From assembly GCA_963619325.1 (NCBI GenBank), contig CAVEVQ010000014.1, positions 1-62,552 of the forward strand: DNA of 62,552 nucleotides, given 5' to 3'. Within the stretch, counting starts at the first letter, position 1; each line of letters begins with the position of its first letter. This stretch comes from UBA1181 sp963619325. GTDB taxonomy: Bacteria; Bacteroidota; Bacteroidia; Bacteroidales; Paludibacteraceae. A program made the position numbers and the translations under genes. The notes beneath the pieces were generated by a model that searched no databases, was not told where the DNA came from, and saw nothing but the letters and a program-made list of their open reading frames with translations. This document shows, piece by piece, positions 1 through 8,311 of this stretch.

Positions 1-1
1 G

Positions 2-55
2 CATGAGATCATGTTAGGCTACACTTGGTGTGTTACAAAACATTTCTGTAGATAG
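2..55 (+). other. possible C-terminal tail of an upstream gene cut by the window edge
   Basis: One frame is open from base 2 to a TAG at 53-55 and would give about 17 residues; the other two plus-strand frames stop almost at once. A terminator-like hairpin follows at 74, which fits a gene ending here. The tail is too short to recognise, so this rests on position only. Confidence 0.3.
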
Positions 56-73
56 AATAAAGAAACGAAATGG

Positions 74-103
74 AAATCCGCGGAATTTTTCTGCGGATTT
101 TTT
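74..103 (+). terminator. Rho-independent terminator before yebC
   Basis: Stem AAATCCGC (74-81) pairs with GCGGATTT (93-100), followed by a T run. It would end transcription of whatever gene lies left of the window. Confidence 0.7.
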
Positions 104-110
104 AATTTTG
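103..110 (+). promoter_or_regulatory. possible -7 element of yebC promoter
   Basis: TAATTTTG matches the Bacteroidota -7 consensus TAnnTTTG and lies 60 bases before yebC. No TTTG is seen 20-21 bases upstream, where the terminator stem sits, so this is a half-match only. Confidence 0.35.
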
Positions 111-169
111 TAAGTCCGTATAGATTTTTGGGAAAAGACAGTAAAGAAATAATAGACGAATAAAAAAGT

Positions 170-892
170 ATGGGAAGAGCATTTGAGTACCGTAAAGCAA
201 GAATTTTTGCGCGTAATGCAAAGTTGTCAAAAGCATTCACGCGTATTTCGAGAGAGATTACGAGTTGTGTAAAATCATCGGGAGCAGACCCGCAGATGAA
301 TCCGCGTCTTCGTATGTTGATGTTGAAGGCTAAGGCGGAGAATATGCCAAAGGACAGTGTTGAGCGTGCAATCAAGAAGGCGTTAGATAAGGATACGGCA
401 GACTACAAGGAAATTATCTATGAAGGATATGGACCTGCGGGTATCGCAATCTTTGTTGTAACCTCTACCGATAACAATACACGAACGGTGTCTAATGTGC
501 GTTCCTATTTTAATAAACATGGAGGAAGTCTTGGAACGCAGGGTAGCCTTTCTTTCTTATTTGAGCATAAATGTGTGTTCAAGGTTCTAGCCAAGGAAGG
601 TGTTGATTTGGAAAATCTTGAGTTGGAATTGATTGATTTCGGTGTCGACGAGGTTTATTTAGATGAGGAGACGAATGAAATCATTATCTATGGAGCGTTT
701 GAGAACAATTCGAAAATACAGGAGTATTTGGAGTCCAATAACTTTGAAATCAAAGATGTTGAGTTCTTGTATGTTCCAAACGATTTGAAGGAGGTGACAG
801 AAGAGCAGAAAGAGTCTGTCTATAAGCTCATCGACAAGATGGAGGATGACGACGATGTTCAGAATGTATACCACAATATGAAAGAAGACTAA
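170..892 (+). CDS. yebC: YebC/PmpR family protein
   Basis: The 240-residue product is a full-length member of the YebC/PmpR/TACO1 family (DUF28). It shows the family N-terminal region (MGRAFEYRKARIF, then the helical KAFTRISREI segment), the central AENMPKDSVERAIKKA motif, and the YEGYGPAGIAI segment near residue 85. Members were first described as transcriptional regulators and more recently as ribosome-associated factors that relieve stalling at proline-rich stretches; which role applies here cannot be told from sequence. The C-terminus is acidic (EDDDDVQ), an ordinary feature of the family. The gene stands alone between an upstream terminator and a lipoprotein gene that has its own promoter. 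The ATG start gives the expected family N-terminus. Confidence 0.93.
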   Translation: MGRAFEYRKARIFARNAKLSKAFTRISREITSCVKSSGADPQMNPRLRMLMLKAKAENMPKDSVERAIKKALDKDTADYKEIIYEGYGPAGIAIFVVTSTDNNTRTVSNVRSYFNKHGGSLGTQGSLSFLFEHKCVFKVLAKEGVDLENLELELIDFGVDEVYLDEETNEIIIYGAFENNSKIQEYLESNNFEIKDVEFLYVPNDLKEVTEEQKESVYKLIDKMEDDDDVQNVYHNMKED

Positions 893-989
893 GAGAAGTT
901 TTTTAGTATGTTTCGTATATAAAGAAGGAAGACTCATTCCATAAAATGAATTTTTGGTTGAGAAGTTTTGTTGAAAAAAACTCGGTTCT

Positions 990-1022
990 TTTGTCTATAT
1001 ACTAAATTTTAACCTATATTTG
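990..1022 (+). promoter_or_regulatory. Bacteroidota promoter of the lipoprotein gene
   Basis: TTTG at 990-993, a 21-base spacer, and TATATTTG at 1015-1022 match the -33/-7 pattern used by the Bacteroidota primary sigma factor. Transcription would start about 95 bases before the lipoprotein gene at 1125. The rest of the 893-1124 gap shows nothing else recognisable. Confidence 0.7.
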
Positions 1023-1124
1023 CGTTTGTGGAGTTGGTCAGGTGTGGCTAATTTTCATAAAGGAAGTGGATTGCAATTCTAAATTCGAATCAAATTTTGT
1101 TTAACTAATAAAAGTTTTTTTAAG

Positions 1125-1616
1125 ATGAAGAAAATTTTCAATTTGGCAGTGATTTTTGCGGCTTTGATGACTGCAGTTTCTTTCGCTTCTTGTAGTGATG
1201 AGGATGATGCTTCAGACAAGGTTGAGGAGCAGCAGTTGACATCTGTTAGTGTAGAGGAAGGCGAAACTTATGCTTTCACTAATACTTCTATGGCTAAGAG
1301 TGGATATTTCAAAGTTGTAACCGTTTCAGGAACAAAGGAAAATAAGAACAGAGTTGTTGAGATTAAGATTACAACAAAGAAGGATGATGCAGCTGGTGAG
1401 ACTTATACTTTGGGTGAGGATGCAGATCACACTTCTTACTTGATGTGGGATGGCAGTGCATTCTCTAATGTATTCCAGAAAGATGCTGTTGAGAATGCAG
1501 CAAAGATTATTTTCTGTCTTTCTACGGATGCTACAGGATACACAATTACATCTGCAACTGTGAACAAAGCAGTAGCTTCTGCAGGTGCGACTGAGACATT
1601 GTTCGCTAAGAAATAA
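1125..1616 (+). CDS. surface lipoprotein, unknown function
   Basis: The 163-residue product begins with a lipoprotein signal peptide: MKK, a hydrophobic stretch, and a lipobox ending at Cys23 (SFASC). The residues right after the Cys are SDEDD, resembling the negatively charged lipoprotein export signal that sends Bacteroidota lipoproteins to the cell surface; surface location is inferred from that. The mature part is rich in Thr, Val, Ala and Asp and looks like a small all-beta domain. I do not recognise a named family. It is transcribed alone, between its own promoter (990-1022) and a terminator (1643-1669). Confidence 0.85.
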   Translation: MKKIFNLAVIFAALMTAVSFASCSDEDDASDKVEEQQLTSVSVEEGETYAFTNTSMAKSGYFKVVTVSGTKENKNRVVEIKITTKKDDAAGETYTLGEDADHTSYLMWDGSAFSNVFQKDAVENAAKIIFCLSTDATGYTITSATVNKAVASAGATETLFAKK

Positions 1617-1642
1617 TCGACTGACAAGTTGGTAGAATAAAG

Positions 1643-1669
1643 GGCGAGTGCTAAGGTGCTCGCCTTTTT
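1643..1669 (+). terminator. terminator after the lipoprotein gene
   Basis: GGCGAG (1643-1648) pairs with CTCGCC (1659-1664), followed by TTTTTG. It lies 27 bases after the lipoprotein stop codon. Confidence 0.75.
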
Positions 1670-1728
1670 GTTTTGTTTGTGGTATTATAAAATAAAGGAT
1701 TTGTGGCGAATAAGATAAATAATCTATC

Positions 1729-2619
1729 ATGGATAAAAATAGTTTGCATAATTTTGGTGATAAGAAAGAAGTGTGTAAGAGTATGTTTTTAAGTCCAAAA
1801 GCGGATATAACGTTTAAGAAGGTGTTTGGGGAACATCCAGACATAGTGAGGAGTTTTTTGAATGCTATGTTGCCGTTGGAAGGTAGAGAAATCGTTGAAA
1901 TAGAATATCTCACGCCGGAATTGTTTCCGGATAATTTAGAACAGAAAAATAGTATTGTTGATGTTCGTTGTAAGGACGGAGAAGGACGGCAGTTCATCGT
2001 TGAGATGCAGATGTACTGGCGGAAAGAGATGTATGAAAGGATGGTCTTCAACATGGCGAAAGTCTACTCTTCGCAGTTGAATATCGGAAATACATATCAA
2101 GAACTGAAACCTATTTATGGACTTTGCTTGTTGGATGACATTGCCAATAAAGAGGAAGAATTCTACCATCATTTACGAATTAGTACATCGGACAATAAAA
2201 TCGTGTTGGATGATTTTCATTTGGTATTGGTAGAATTGCCGAAATTTAAACCTAAGACTTTTTCCGAGAAGAAGCTACGAGTGCTTTGGCTACGTTTTTT
2301 GACGGAAATCAACGAACAAACAGAAGAGATGCCAGAGGATATGAAAGAAGAGCCATCATTAAACAAAGCTTTAAGTATTTTACAGGTAACAGGAATGAAT
2401 AACAGCGAGCGACTCGGATACGACAAGTTTGTCGATGCCGTCTGTTGGCAGCGTACTTTGATGAGAGGAGCGAGGGAAGATGGTATTGAAGAGGGGAAGA
2501 AACTTGGAGTTGAAAAAGAGAAAACGGAGATGGCAAAGAGGATGAAGCAAGAGAATATATCAGAAGAAGTCATCCAAAAAGTAACTGGTTTGACAGTGGA
2601 GCAAATCAAATGTTTGTAG
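1729..2619 (+). CDS. Rpn family recombination-promoting nuclease / putative transposase (PD-(D/E)XK)
   Basis: The 296-residue protein begins (after a short N-terminal extension) with FLSPKADITFKKVFGE, the typical opening of the PD-(D/E)XK nuclease family annotated as Rpn or 'putative transposase'. The catalytic core is visible near residues 75-95: Asp in VDVRCKDGEG followed by FIVEMQM, giving the D...ExQ form of the nuclease motif. The tail is charged and coiled-coil-like (EEGKKLGVEKEKTEMAKRMKQ) and ends in a short helical GLTVEQIKCL segment, as is usual in the family. Relatives (E. coli RpnA) promote RecA-independent recombination and some are linked to phage defence. The alternative start at residue 19 (MFLSPKAD) would remove the extension. 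No inverted repeats or partner transposase were seen, so it is a lone gene rather than a complete mobile element. Confidence 0.85.
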   Translation: MDKNSLHNFGDKKEVCKSMFLSPKADITFKKVFGEHPDIVRSFLNAMLPLEGREIVEIEYLTPELFPDNLEQKNSIVDVRCKDGEGRQFIVEMQMYWRKEMYERMVFNMAKVYSSQLNIGNTYQELKPIYGLCLLDDIANKEEEFYHHLRISTSDNKIVLDDFHLVLVELPKFKPKTFSEKKLRVLWLRFLTEINEQTEEMPEDMKEEPSLNKALSILQVTGMNNSERLGYDKFVDAVCWQRTLMRGAREDGIEEGKKLGVEKEKTEMAKRMKQENISEEVIQKVTGLTVEQIKCL

Positions 2620-2660
2620 CAGCAAGAGACTTAAAAACGAGAGAAGCGTGTTCCGTTAAG

Positions 2661-2692
2661 TTTGCTTTCCTTTAAGATAATTGATATATTTG
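2661..2692 (+). promoter_or_regulatory. recA promoter
   Basis: TTTG at 2661-2664, a 20-base spacer and TATATTTG at 2685-2692 form a near-ideal Bacteroidota promoter, 38 bases before the recA ATG. No LexA-type palindrome was recognised. Confidence 0.75.
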
Positions 2693-2730
2693 CGGAAAGA
2701 TTGGTTAGATTTAAATAAAAAGTAAGATAG

Positions 2731-3744
2731 ATGGAAGAAGTAGTAAAACCATCAAGCGAGAAGTTGAAAGCTCTTCAGCTTGCTATGGAAAAAATCGAAA
2801 AAGATCATGGTAAGGGTACCATAATGAAGATGGGAGACAACAAGATTGAGGAAGTCCCTGTTATATCGACTGGTTCATTAGGTTTAGACCTTGCGTTGGG
2901 TGTTGGAGGATTCCCACGCGGTAGGGTCATTGAGATATTTGGTCCGGAGTCGTCAGGAAAAACCACATTGGCTATTCATGCGATAGCGGAGGCCCAAAGA
3001 CAGGGTGGTATCGCGGCTATCATAGATGCGGAGCATGCTTTTGATAGATTTTATGCGGAGAAATTAGGGGTAGACGTTGAAAATCTTCTTATTTCGCAAC
3101 CTGATAATGGTGAACAGGCATTAGAGATTGCTGATTCGTTGATTCGTTCGTCGGCTATTGATATTGTTGTGATAGACTCTGTTGCTGCTTTGACGCCAAA
3201 AGCGGAGATAGAAGGAGATATGGGTGACTCAAAGATGGGGTTGCAGGCACGTCTGATGTCGCAGGCTCTTCGTAAATTGACAGGTAGCATCAATAAGACG
3301 AATACCTGCTGTATCTTCATCAACCAATTACGTGATAAAATTGGGGTTATGTTTGGCAACCCAGAAACGACGACGGGAGGAAATGCGTTAAAATTCTATG
3401 CTTCGGTGCGTTTGGATATTCGTCGTATTGGTCAATTAAAGGAAGGAGACAATGTGATAGGAAGCCAAACACGCGTGAAGGTGGTTAAGAATAAGGTAGC
3501 ACCTCCGTTTCGAAAGGCAGAGTTTGATATTATGTTTGGAGAGGGAATCTCTCATGTCGGTGAAATTGTTGATTTGGGTGTTGAGACTGGAATCATCAAG
3601 AAGAGTGGTTCCTGGTATAGTTATGGAGAAACGAAATTGGCGCAAGGACGAGATGCCACAAAGGCGTTGTTAAAAGACAATCCAGAGTTGGCGGAGGAGA
3701 TTGAAGCCAAGGTAAGAGAGGCGGCAAAGAATATGCCTCAATGA
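2731..3744 (+). CDS. recA: recombinase RecA
   Basis: The 337-residue product is a full-length RecA, the DNA-dependent ATPase that forms the strand-exchange filament. Visible landmarks: STGSLGLDLALGVGGFPRGR before the Walker A loop GPESSGKTT (about residues 70-78), the EHAFD motif, the Walker B segment IDIVVIDSVAAL, the DNA-binding loop 1 region EGDMGDSKMG, and the NQLRDKIGVMFGNPETTTGG loop 2 region. The C-terminus lacks a long acidic tail, as is common in this phylum. It has its own promoter and is followed by hflX after 105 bases. The start at 2731 gives a normal N-terminus. Confidence 0.98.
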   Translation: MEEVVKPSSEKLKALQLAMEKIEKDHGKGTIMKMGDNKIEEVPVISTGSLGLDLALGVGGFPRGRVIEIFGPESSGKTTLAIHAIAEAQRQGGIAAIIDAEHAFDRFYAEKLGVDVENLLISQPDNGEQALEIADSLIRSSAIDIVVIDSVAALTPKAEIEGDMGDSKMGLQARLMSQALRKLTGSINKTNTCCIFINQLRDKIGVMFGNPETTTGGNALKFYASVRLDIRRIGQLKEGDNVIGSQTRVKVVKNKVAPPFRKAEFDIMFGEGISHVGEIVDLGVETGIIKKSGSWYSYGETKLAQGRDATKALLKDNPELAEEIEAKVREAAKNMPQ

Positions 3745-3849
3745 GATAAATAAGATAAAGGGAAGAGGTGAAAAGGTCTGAATATGTCCTTTTTGCCTCT
3801 TTTATAGATAAAGAGTAAGCAATAACTGAAAGAGGAGAGTGAGATTGGT

Positions 3850-5091
3850 ATGGCACAGAATTTAAAAACTGAGATATACGAGGAGAAGGCTGTATTGGTG
3901 GGTATCATCACTCCACAGCAATCGGAGCAAAAAGAGAGAGAATACATTGATGAATTAGCTTTCTTGGCGGAGACGGCAGGGGCGCATCCTCAGAAGATTT
4001 TCTTACAAAAGTTAGATAGTCCAAACTCCAACACTTTTGTCGGGCCAGGGAAATTGGAGGAAATCAGAGATTACATAAAAGATCAAGAGGAGACAGAAAA
4101 TGAGATAGGCTTGGCTCTTTTCGACGATGAACTTTCTCCGAAGCAGATAAGAAATATAGAGAAAGAGTTGGGTGTTAAGATTTTGGATAGAACCAGTTTG
4201 ATTTTAGACATTTTTGCAAGAAGAGCACAGACTGCTCATGCGAAGACACAAGTCGAGTTGGCTCAATATAGATATCTTTTGCCACGTTTGACTGGAATGT
4301 GGACACACTTGGAACGACAACGAGGAGGTATTGGTATGCGTGGTCCGGGAGAGACACAAATAGAGACGGACCGTCGTATTATCTTGACGAAGATCTCTCT
4401 TTTAAAAGAAGAGTTAAAGTCGATTGACCGTCAGAAGGTTATACAAAGGAAGAATAGAGGGAAGATGGTTCGTGTGGCTTTGGTGGGATATACCAATGCG
4501 GGAAAATCAACTATGATGAACGTAATTAGCAAATCGGATGTTTTCGCGGAAAACAAGCTTTTTGCGACACTTGACACAACGGTACGTAAGGTTACCATAG
4601 ACAATTTGCCATTTTTGTTGACAGATACAGTAGGGTTTATCAGAAAATTACCAACTTATCTTGTGGAGTCTTTCAAGTCGACGTTAGATGAGGTTAGGGA
4701 GGCGGATTTGCTTGTGCATGTGGTGGATATTTCTAACCCTACGTTTGAAGACCAGATTATGGTAGTAGAAAAGACGTTGCGGGAGATTGACACACAGGAG
4801 AAACCGACAATTATTGTATTCAATAAGATAGATGCATTTACCTATACGCCGAAAGAGGAAGACGATTTGACCCCGAAGACGAGAGAGAATATCAGTTTGG
4901 AGGAGTTGAAGAACACTTGGATGGCAAAGTTGCAGGATAATTGTATTTTCGTCTCTGCAAAAGAGAAAACGAATTTAGAAGAGTTCAAAAAAATGCTCTA
5001 CAACAAGGTAAAGGAGATTCATGTTACTCGCTTCCCATACAATGATTTTCTGTATCAGAATTATGATGAGAATGCGGAAATAGCTGAATAA
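3850..5091 (+). CDS. hflX: ribosome-associated GTPase HflX
   Basis: The 413-residue protein has the HflX N-terminal domain (KLDSPNSNTFVGPGKLEEI, then RTSLILDIFARRAQTAHAKTQVELAQ), the glycine-rich linker RGGIGMRGPGETQIE, and a GTPase domain with G1 GYTNAGKST, G3 DTVGF and G4 FNKIDA. HflX binds the 50S subunit and helps rescue or split stalled ribosomes, especially under stress. The C-terminal part (FPYNDFLYQNYDENAEIAE) is acidic. It lies in the same direction as recA, 105 bases apart, and just before the DUF4954 gene, so co-transcription of hflX with the following genes is plausible. Confidence 0.97.
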   Translation: MAQNLKTEIYEEKAVLVGIITPQQSEQKEREYIDELAFLAETAGAHPQKIFLQKLDSPNSNTFVGPGKLEEIRDYIKDQEETENEIGLALFDDELSPKQIRNIEKELGVKILDRTSLILDIFARRAQTAHAKTQVELAQYRYLLPRLTGMWTHLERQRGGIGMRGPGETQIETDRRIILTKISLLKEELKSIDRQKVIQRKNRGKMVRVALVGYTNAGKSTMMNVISKSDVFAENKLFATLDTTVRKVTIDNLPFLLTDTVGFIRKLPTYLVESFKSTLDEVREADLLVHVVDISNPTFEDQIMVVEKTLREIDTQEKPTIIVFNKIDAFTYTPKEEDDLTPKTRENISLEELKNTWMAKLQDNCIFVSAKEKTNLEEFKKMLYNKVKEIHVTRFPYNDFLYQNYDENAEIAE

Positions 5092-5117
5092 TTTCCTGAA
5101 TAATAAAGAATTGAACT

Positions 5118-7106
5118 TTGAGTAAATATAGAAATTTAAGCAATGACGAATTGCAGCAGCTACAATCACAAGGATGTGTTTGCGATGATTGGTCAGGTAT
5201 ACAAGTTGCGGAAGATTTTGACGCAAAATATTTGAAAAATGTCATTTTCTCAGGAAAAAACAAAGTAGGAAGTTTTACTGGAACCTATACTGATAAGAGT
5301 GGAATTGTCAGACATTCAGGTATTTATAATGCGACATTGCATAATTGCGAAGTGTCTGACGATGTATATATTAACAAAATAGGGAATTACATAGCCAATT
5401 ATAAAATCGGAAGAAATTCATTTATAGAAAATGTCAGTTTATTGGCTGTTGATGAAGAAACGTCGTTTGGAAACGGTGTTGAGGTAGCTGTGATAAATGA
5501 AGGGGGAGGAAGAGAAGTCCCAATATATGATTTTCTATCATCATCTGTTGCCTATATCATTGCATTATATCGGTATCGGAAAGAGGTTGTGGCATGGCTT
5601 TGCGATGAGATAAAGCGTTACGCTTTGTCAATTACTTCGAAGACAGGAATGGTGGGAGAGGGGACGAGGATTGTAAATTGTGGAAAGATAAGGAATGTAA
5701 AGATTGGAGACAAAGCTATATTAGATGGTTGTGCTTTATTAGAGAATGGAAGTGTGAATAGCAATGCCATGGCCCCTGTTAAGGTAGGTGTTGGTGTCAA
5801 TGCGAGGGATTTCATTTTCAGCTCGGGCAGTGAGGTGGCAGATGAAGCGTTGATTGAACGTTGCTTTGTTGGACAAGGAAGTGTAGTTGGAAAACAATTT
5901 TCGGCAACGGATGTTCTGTTTTTTGCGAATTGTCAGGCATTCCATGGAGAGGCTGCTTCTTTGTTCGCAGGGCCTTATACGGTGACACATCATAAGTCAA
6001 GTCTGTTGATAGCAGGTTTTTTTTCGTTCTTGAATGTAGGGTCGGGTAGTAATCAGAGTAATCACGGATATAAATTCGGACCAGTCCATCAGGGAATTGT
6101 TGAACGAGGATCAAAGACAACGAGTGATTCGTATCTTCTATGGCCAGCGAGGATAGGAGCGTTTACGTTGATAAAAGGGAGGCACACCACGCATCCCGAC
6201 ACGACAGATTTGCCGTTTTCGTATCTAATAGAAGATAAAGGCGTGTCATTTCTTGTACCTGCTGTCAATCTTCGTAGTGTAGGAACGGCTCGTGATGTGC
6301 AGAAATGGCCAAAGAGAGATAATCGTAAAGATCCTGTTTTATTAGATAATATCAATTTTAATTTGTTAAATCCGTATACTGTCGGGAAAATAAAAAGCGG
6401 AATAGAGAAGTTGAAACAGATAAAGCAGGCGGAAAGATCATCAAATGGAAATTATCTTTATGATGGATTGCAAATCAAGGAAACAGCTTTGCAACGAGGT
6501 CTGTATCTGTATGAGAAATACGCTTTCAAATATGTGATGGAGGCGATAATTAAAAAGTTGAAAAACCGAGAGTTGGGTTCAATAGAGGAAGTGCGGAAAA
6601 TTTTATCAAACAAGATTCCTTTGATGGTGGGAGAATGGATTGATTTGGGAGGAATGATAGTTTGTAAGCGTAGTGTAGACGAGATGTTAAGCAGAATAGA
6701 GTTACACGGATATGACAACATAGAGTTTGTAAATAATTATTTATCAGATTTTTACAAAAATTATGAAATCAATGAATGGTCATGGATAAATGCTTTCGCA
6801 GAAGAGATATTAAGCATTAATTTTGCTACGTTGTCGAAGGAGAGACTTTGCGAGCTGCTTGATTTGTATAGGAAAGGGGAGGAGGACATAGTTGAAATGC
6901 TTCTTGAAGATGCGAAGAAAGACTATGCAGAAAAGATGAGAATAGGATATGGAATGGATGATGAGAGTCGGCAGTTGGATGATTTGAATCTTGTAAGGGG
7001 AGATATGTCGCAAACATCTTTCGTCAGAGATTTGGAGCGACACACGGAGATGGTGAGTCGAGAGGTTGCAAGTCTGCTTCTTCGTGTTAAGAGTATAAAG
7101 GATTAA
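5118..7106 (+). CDS. DUF4954 family protein, left-handed beta-helix like
   Basis: The 662-residue product matches the Bacteroidota DUF4954 family, whose N-terminal half carries hexapeptide-like repeats of the kind seen in acyltransferases and sugar-nucleotide enzymes (for example KVGVGVNARDFIFSSGSEVADEALIERCFVGQGSVVGKQ, seen here split over about residues 220-260, and the pattern of V/I every six residues). The C-terminal third is alpha-helical and charged. Function is unknown; an acyltransferase-type or scaffolding role is only inference. The start is notable: an in-frame stop lies just upstream (TGA at 5112-5114) and the first in-frame ATG comes after about 170 conserved-looking residues, so the TTG at 5118 is the best start. 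It follows hflX by 26 bases. Confidence 0.85.
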   Translation: MSKYRNLSNDELQQLQSQGCVCDDWSGIQVAEDFDAKYLKNVIFSGKNKVGSFTGTYTDKSGIVRHSGIYNATLHNCEVSDDVYINKIGNYIANYKIGRNSFIENVSLLAVDEETSFGNGVEVAVINEGGGREVPIYDFLSSSVAYIIALYRYRKEVVAWLCDEIKRYALSITSKTGMVGEGTRIVNCGKIRNVKIGDKAILDGCALLENGSVNSNAMAPVKVGVGVNARDFIFSSGSEVADEALIERCFVGQGSVVGKQFSATDVLFFANCQAFHGEAASLFAGPYTVTHHKSSLLIAGFFSFLNVGSGSNQSNHGYKFGPVHQGIVERGSKTTSDSYLLWPARIGAFTLIKGRHTTHPDTTDLPFSYLIEDKGVSFLVPAVNLRSVGTARDVQKWPKRDNRKDPVLLDNINFNLLNPYTVGKIKSGIEKLKQIKQAERSSNGNYLYDGLQIKETALQRGLYLYEKYAFKYVMEAIIKKLKNRELGSIEEVRKILSNKIPLMVGEWIDLGGMIVCKRSVDEMLSRIELHGYDNIEFVNNYLSDFYKNYEINEWSWINAFAEEILSINFATLSKERLCELLDLYRKGEEDIVEMLLEDAKKDYAEKMRIGYGMDDESRQLDDLNLVRGDMSQTSFVRDLERHTEMVSREVASLLLRVKSIKD

Positions 7107-7123
7107 GAATAAAGGGAGAGAGT

Positions 7124-7732
7124 ATGCAGAACGAAATTATCACGGTGAATAAAGGAAGTTACTTTCCAGTTCCAATAGTGGTTTTGGGAAGTATATTGAT
7201 ATTTGGTGCGTTGGCGGTTTTTTTAGTGTGGATTCATCATGCAATCGTCTTTGAGGTCCCATTTATGCGTTGGTGCGATATTCTTTTGAATTTCTTTATG
7301 AAGGATTTTCTTCTGATGGTTTTGTTAGTAGCGGCTGGTGTTTTCCTCGTTTTCTCAAGAAAAACATACGATTTTAATCCAGAGAAGAAGCAGGTGAGGA
7401 ATGCAGGTCATTTCTATCATTGGGATTGGGGAGAGTGGAAAAATTTAGGATTAGAGGGATCTTACTTGGCCTTCCAACGATATGAGCAAACGAGCAATTA
7501 TTCATACGGGGGTATTTATGAAAGGAAGGTGTCAGAGTATGTGTACGATTTACGTTTGGTGAGGCAGGATGGAACGTTTGAGTCAATTGTATCGGGTAGT
7601 GATTTTCGTTGTGTTTCAGAGATTATTGTTTTGGGGAAGAAATTGGGAGAAGTTTATGGATTGAAATTCAACGATTATGTAAGGGAGATTGTACGTAAAG
7701 AGTTACAGAACCGGAAAGCTCGAATAGAGTAG
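7124..7732 (+). CDS. hypothetical membrane protein with two transmembrane helices
   Basis: The 202-residue protein has two clear hydrophobic helices in its first 90 residues (FPVPIVVLGSILIFGALAVF and DFLLMVLLVAAGVFLVF), then a soluble part rich in aromatic residues and beta-strand patterns (YDFNPEKKQVRNAGHFYHWDWGEWKNL). This layout resembles small membrane proteins with a PH-like domain on the cytoplasmic side, but I do not recognise a specific family. It starts 17 bases after the DUF4954 gene and ends 20 bases before the phosphoesterase gene, so it is part of the same transcription unit. Confidence 0.75.
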   Translation: MQNEIITVNKGSYFPVPIVVLGSILIFGALAVFLVWIHHAIVFEVPFMRWCDILLNFFMKDFLLMVLLVAAGVFLVFSRKTYDFNPEKKQVRNAGHFYHWDWGEWKNLGLEGSYLAFQRYEQTSNYSYGGIYERKVSEYVYDLRLVRQDGTFESIVSGSDFRCVSEIIVLGKKLGEVYGLKFNDYVREIVRKELQNRKARIE

Positions 7733-7752
7733 TAGACAGGTGATTATAAGAG

Positions 7753-8256
7753 ATGAGAAGGATTGGTTTATTGTCAGATACGCATGGTTGTTGGGACGAG
7801 CGATACCTGCAATATTTCGAAGCGTGTGATGAAGTGTGGCATGCGGGCGATATCGGGTCTTTAGAGGTATTAGAACGATTTAAGGGAGCAGGGAAATCAG
7901 TTCGTGCTGTGTGTGGAAACATAGACGGACAAGATATACGTCAGTGTTATAAAAAGATTTTAAAATTCCAGTGCGAGGATGTGAAGGTCATAATGACTCA
8001 CATTGGAGGATATCCGAAACGATATGCACCAGGCGTAAAGGAGGTATTGTATTTAGAAAAGCCCCAGTTGTTTGTATGTGGACATTCGCATATTTTGAAG
8101 GCTGCGTACGACCCTGAAATGAAAGTGATGTGTCTTAATCCTGGGGCGGCGGGGACATTCGGTTTTCACAAAGTGCGAACATTGATGAGGTTTGTGATTG
8201 ACGGCGCCAAAATTCGAGACTTAGAGGTGATAGAGTTGGGTAAACGGATTTGCTAA
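7753..8256 (+). CDS. YfcE/MJ0936-type metallophosphoesterase
   Basis: The 167-residue product is a compact calcineurin-like phosphodiesterase. Metal-ligand motifs are all present and in order: LLSDTHG near the N-terminus, WHAGDIGS, VCGNIDG, the TH of MTHIGG, and CGHSH near residue 115. Such proteins hydrolyse phosphodiester bonds in small molecules with Mn or similar ions; the cellular substrate is not known. It is the last gene of the rightward group that starts at hflX or before, and it is followed 6 bases later by a bidirectional terminator that also ends the opposing envelope operon. Confidence 0.92.
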   Translation: MRRIGLLSDTHGCWDERYLQYFEACDEVWHAGDIGSLEVLERFKGAGKSVRAVCGNIDGQDIRQCYKKILKFQCEDVKVIMTHIGGYPKRYAPGVKEVLYLEKPQLFVCGHSHILKAAYDPEMKVMCLNPGAAGTFGFHKVRTLMRFVIDGAKIRDLEVIELGKRIC

Positions 8257-8262
8257 ATGAAA

Positions 8263-8289
8263 AAGCGGAAAAGGTTTTCTTTTCCGCTT
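8263..8289. terminator. bidirectional terminator between convergent genes
   Basis: AAGCGGAAAAG (8263-8273) is a perfect inverted repeat of CTTTTCCGCTT (8279-8289), with T-rich sequence on the right for the plus strand and A-rich sequence on the left for the minus strand. It sits between the phosphoesterase gene (+) and the OmpH gene (-). Confidence 0.85.
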
Positions 8290-8311
8290 CCTTTTTATAT
8301 GAATAAAAATC

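Noticed and set aside
1326..2054. A 242-codon open frame on the minus strand across the lipoprotein and Rpn genes
   Set aside because: It spans two well-supported plus-strand genes and a terminator, has no recognisable motif, and its composition fits an antisense shadow.
1729..2619. A complete insertion sequence around the Rpn 'transposase' gene
   Set aside because: No terminal inverted repeats or target duplications were seen at its edges; family members act as nucleases without such ends.
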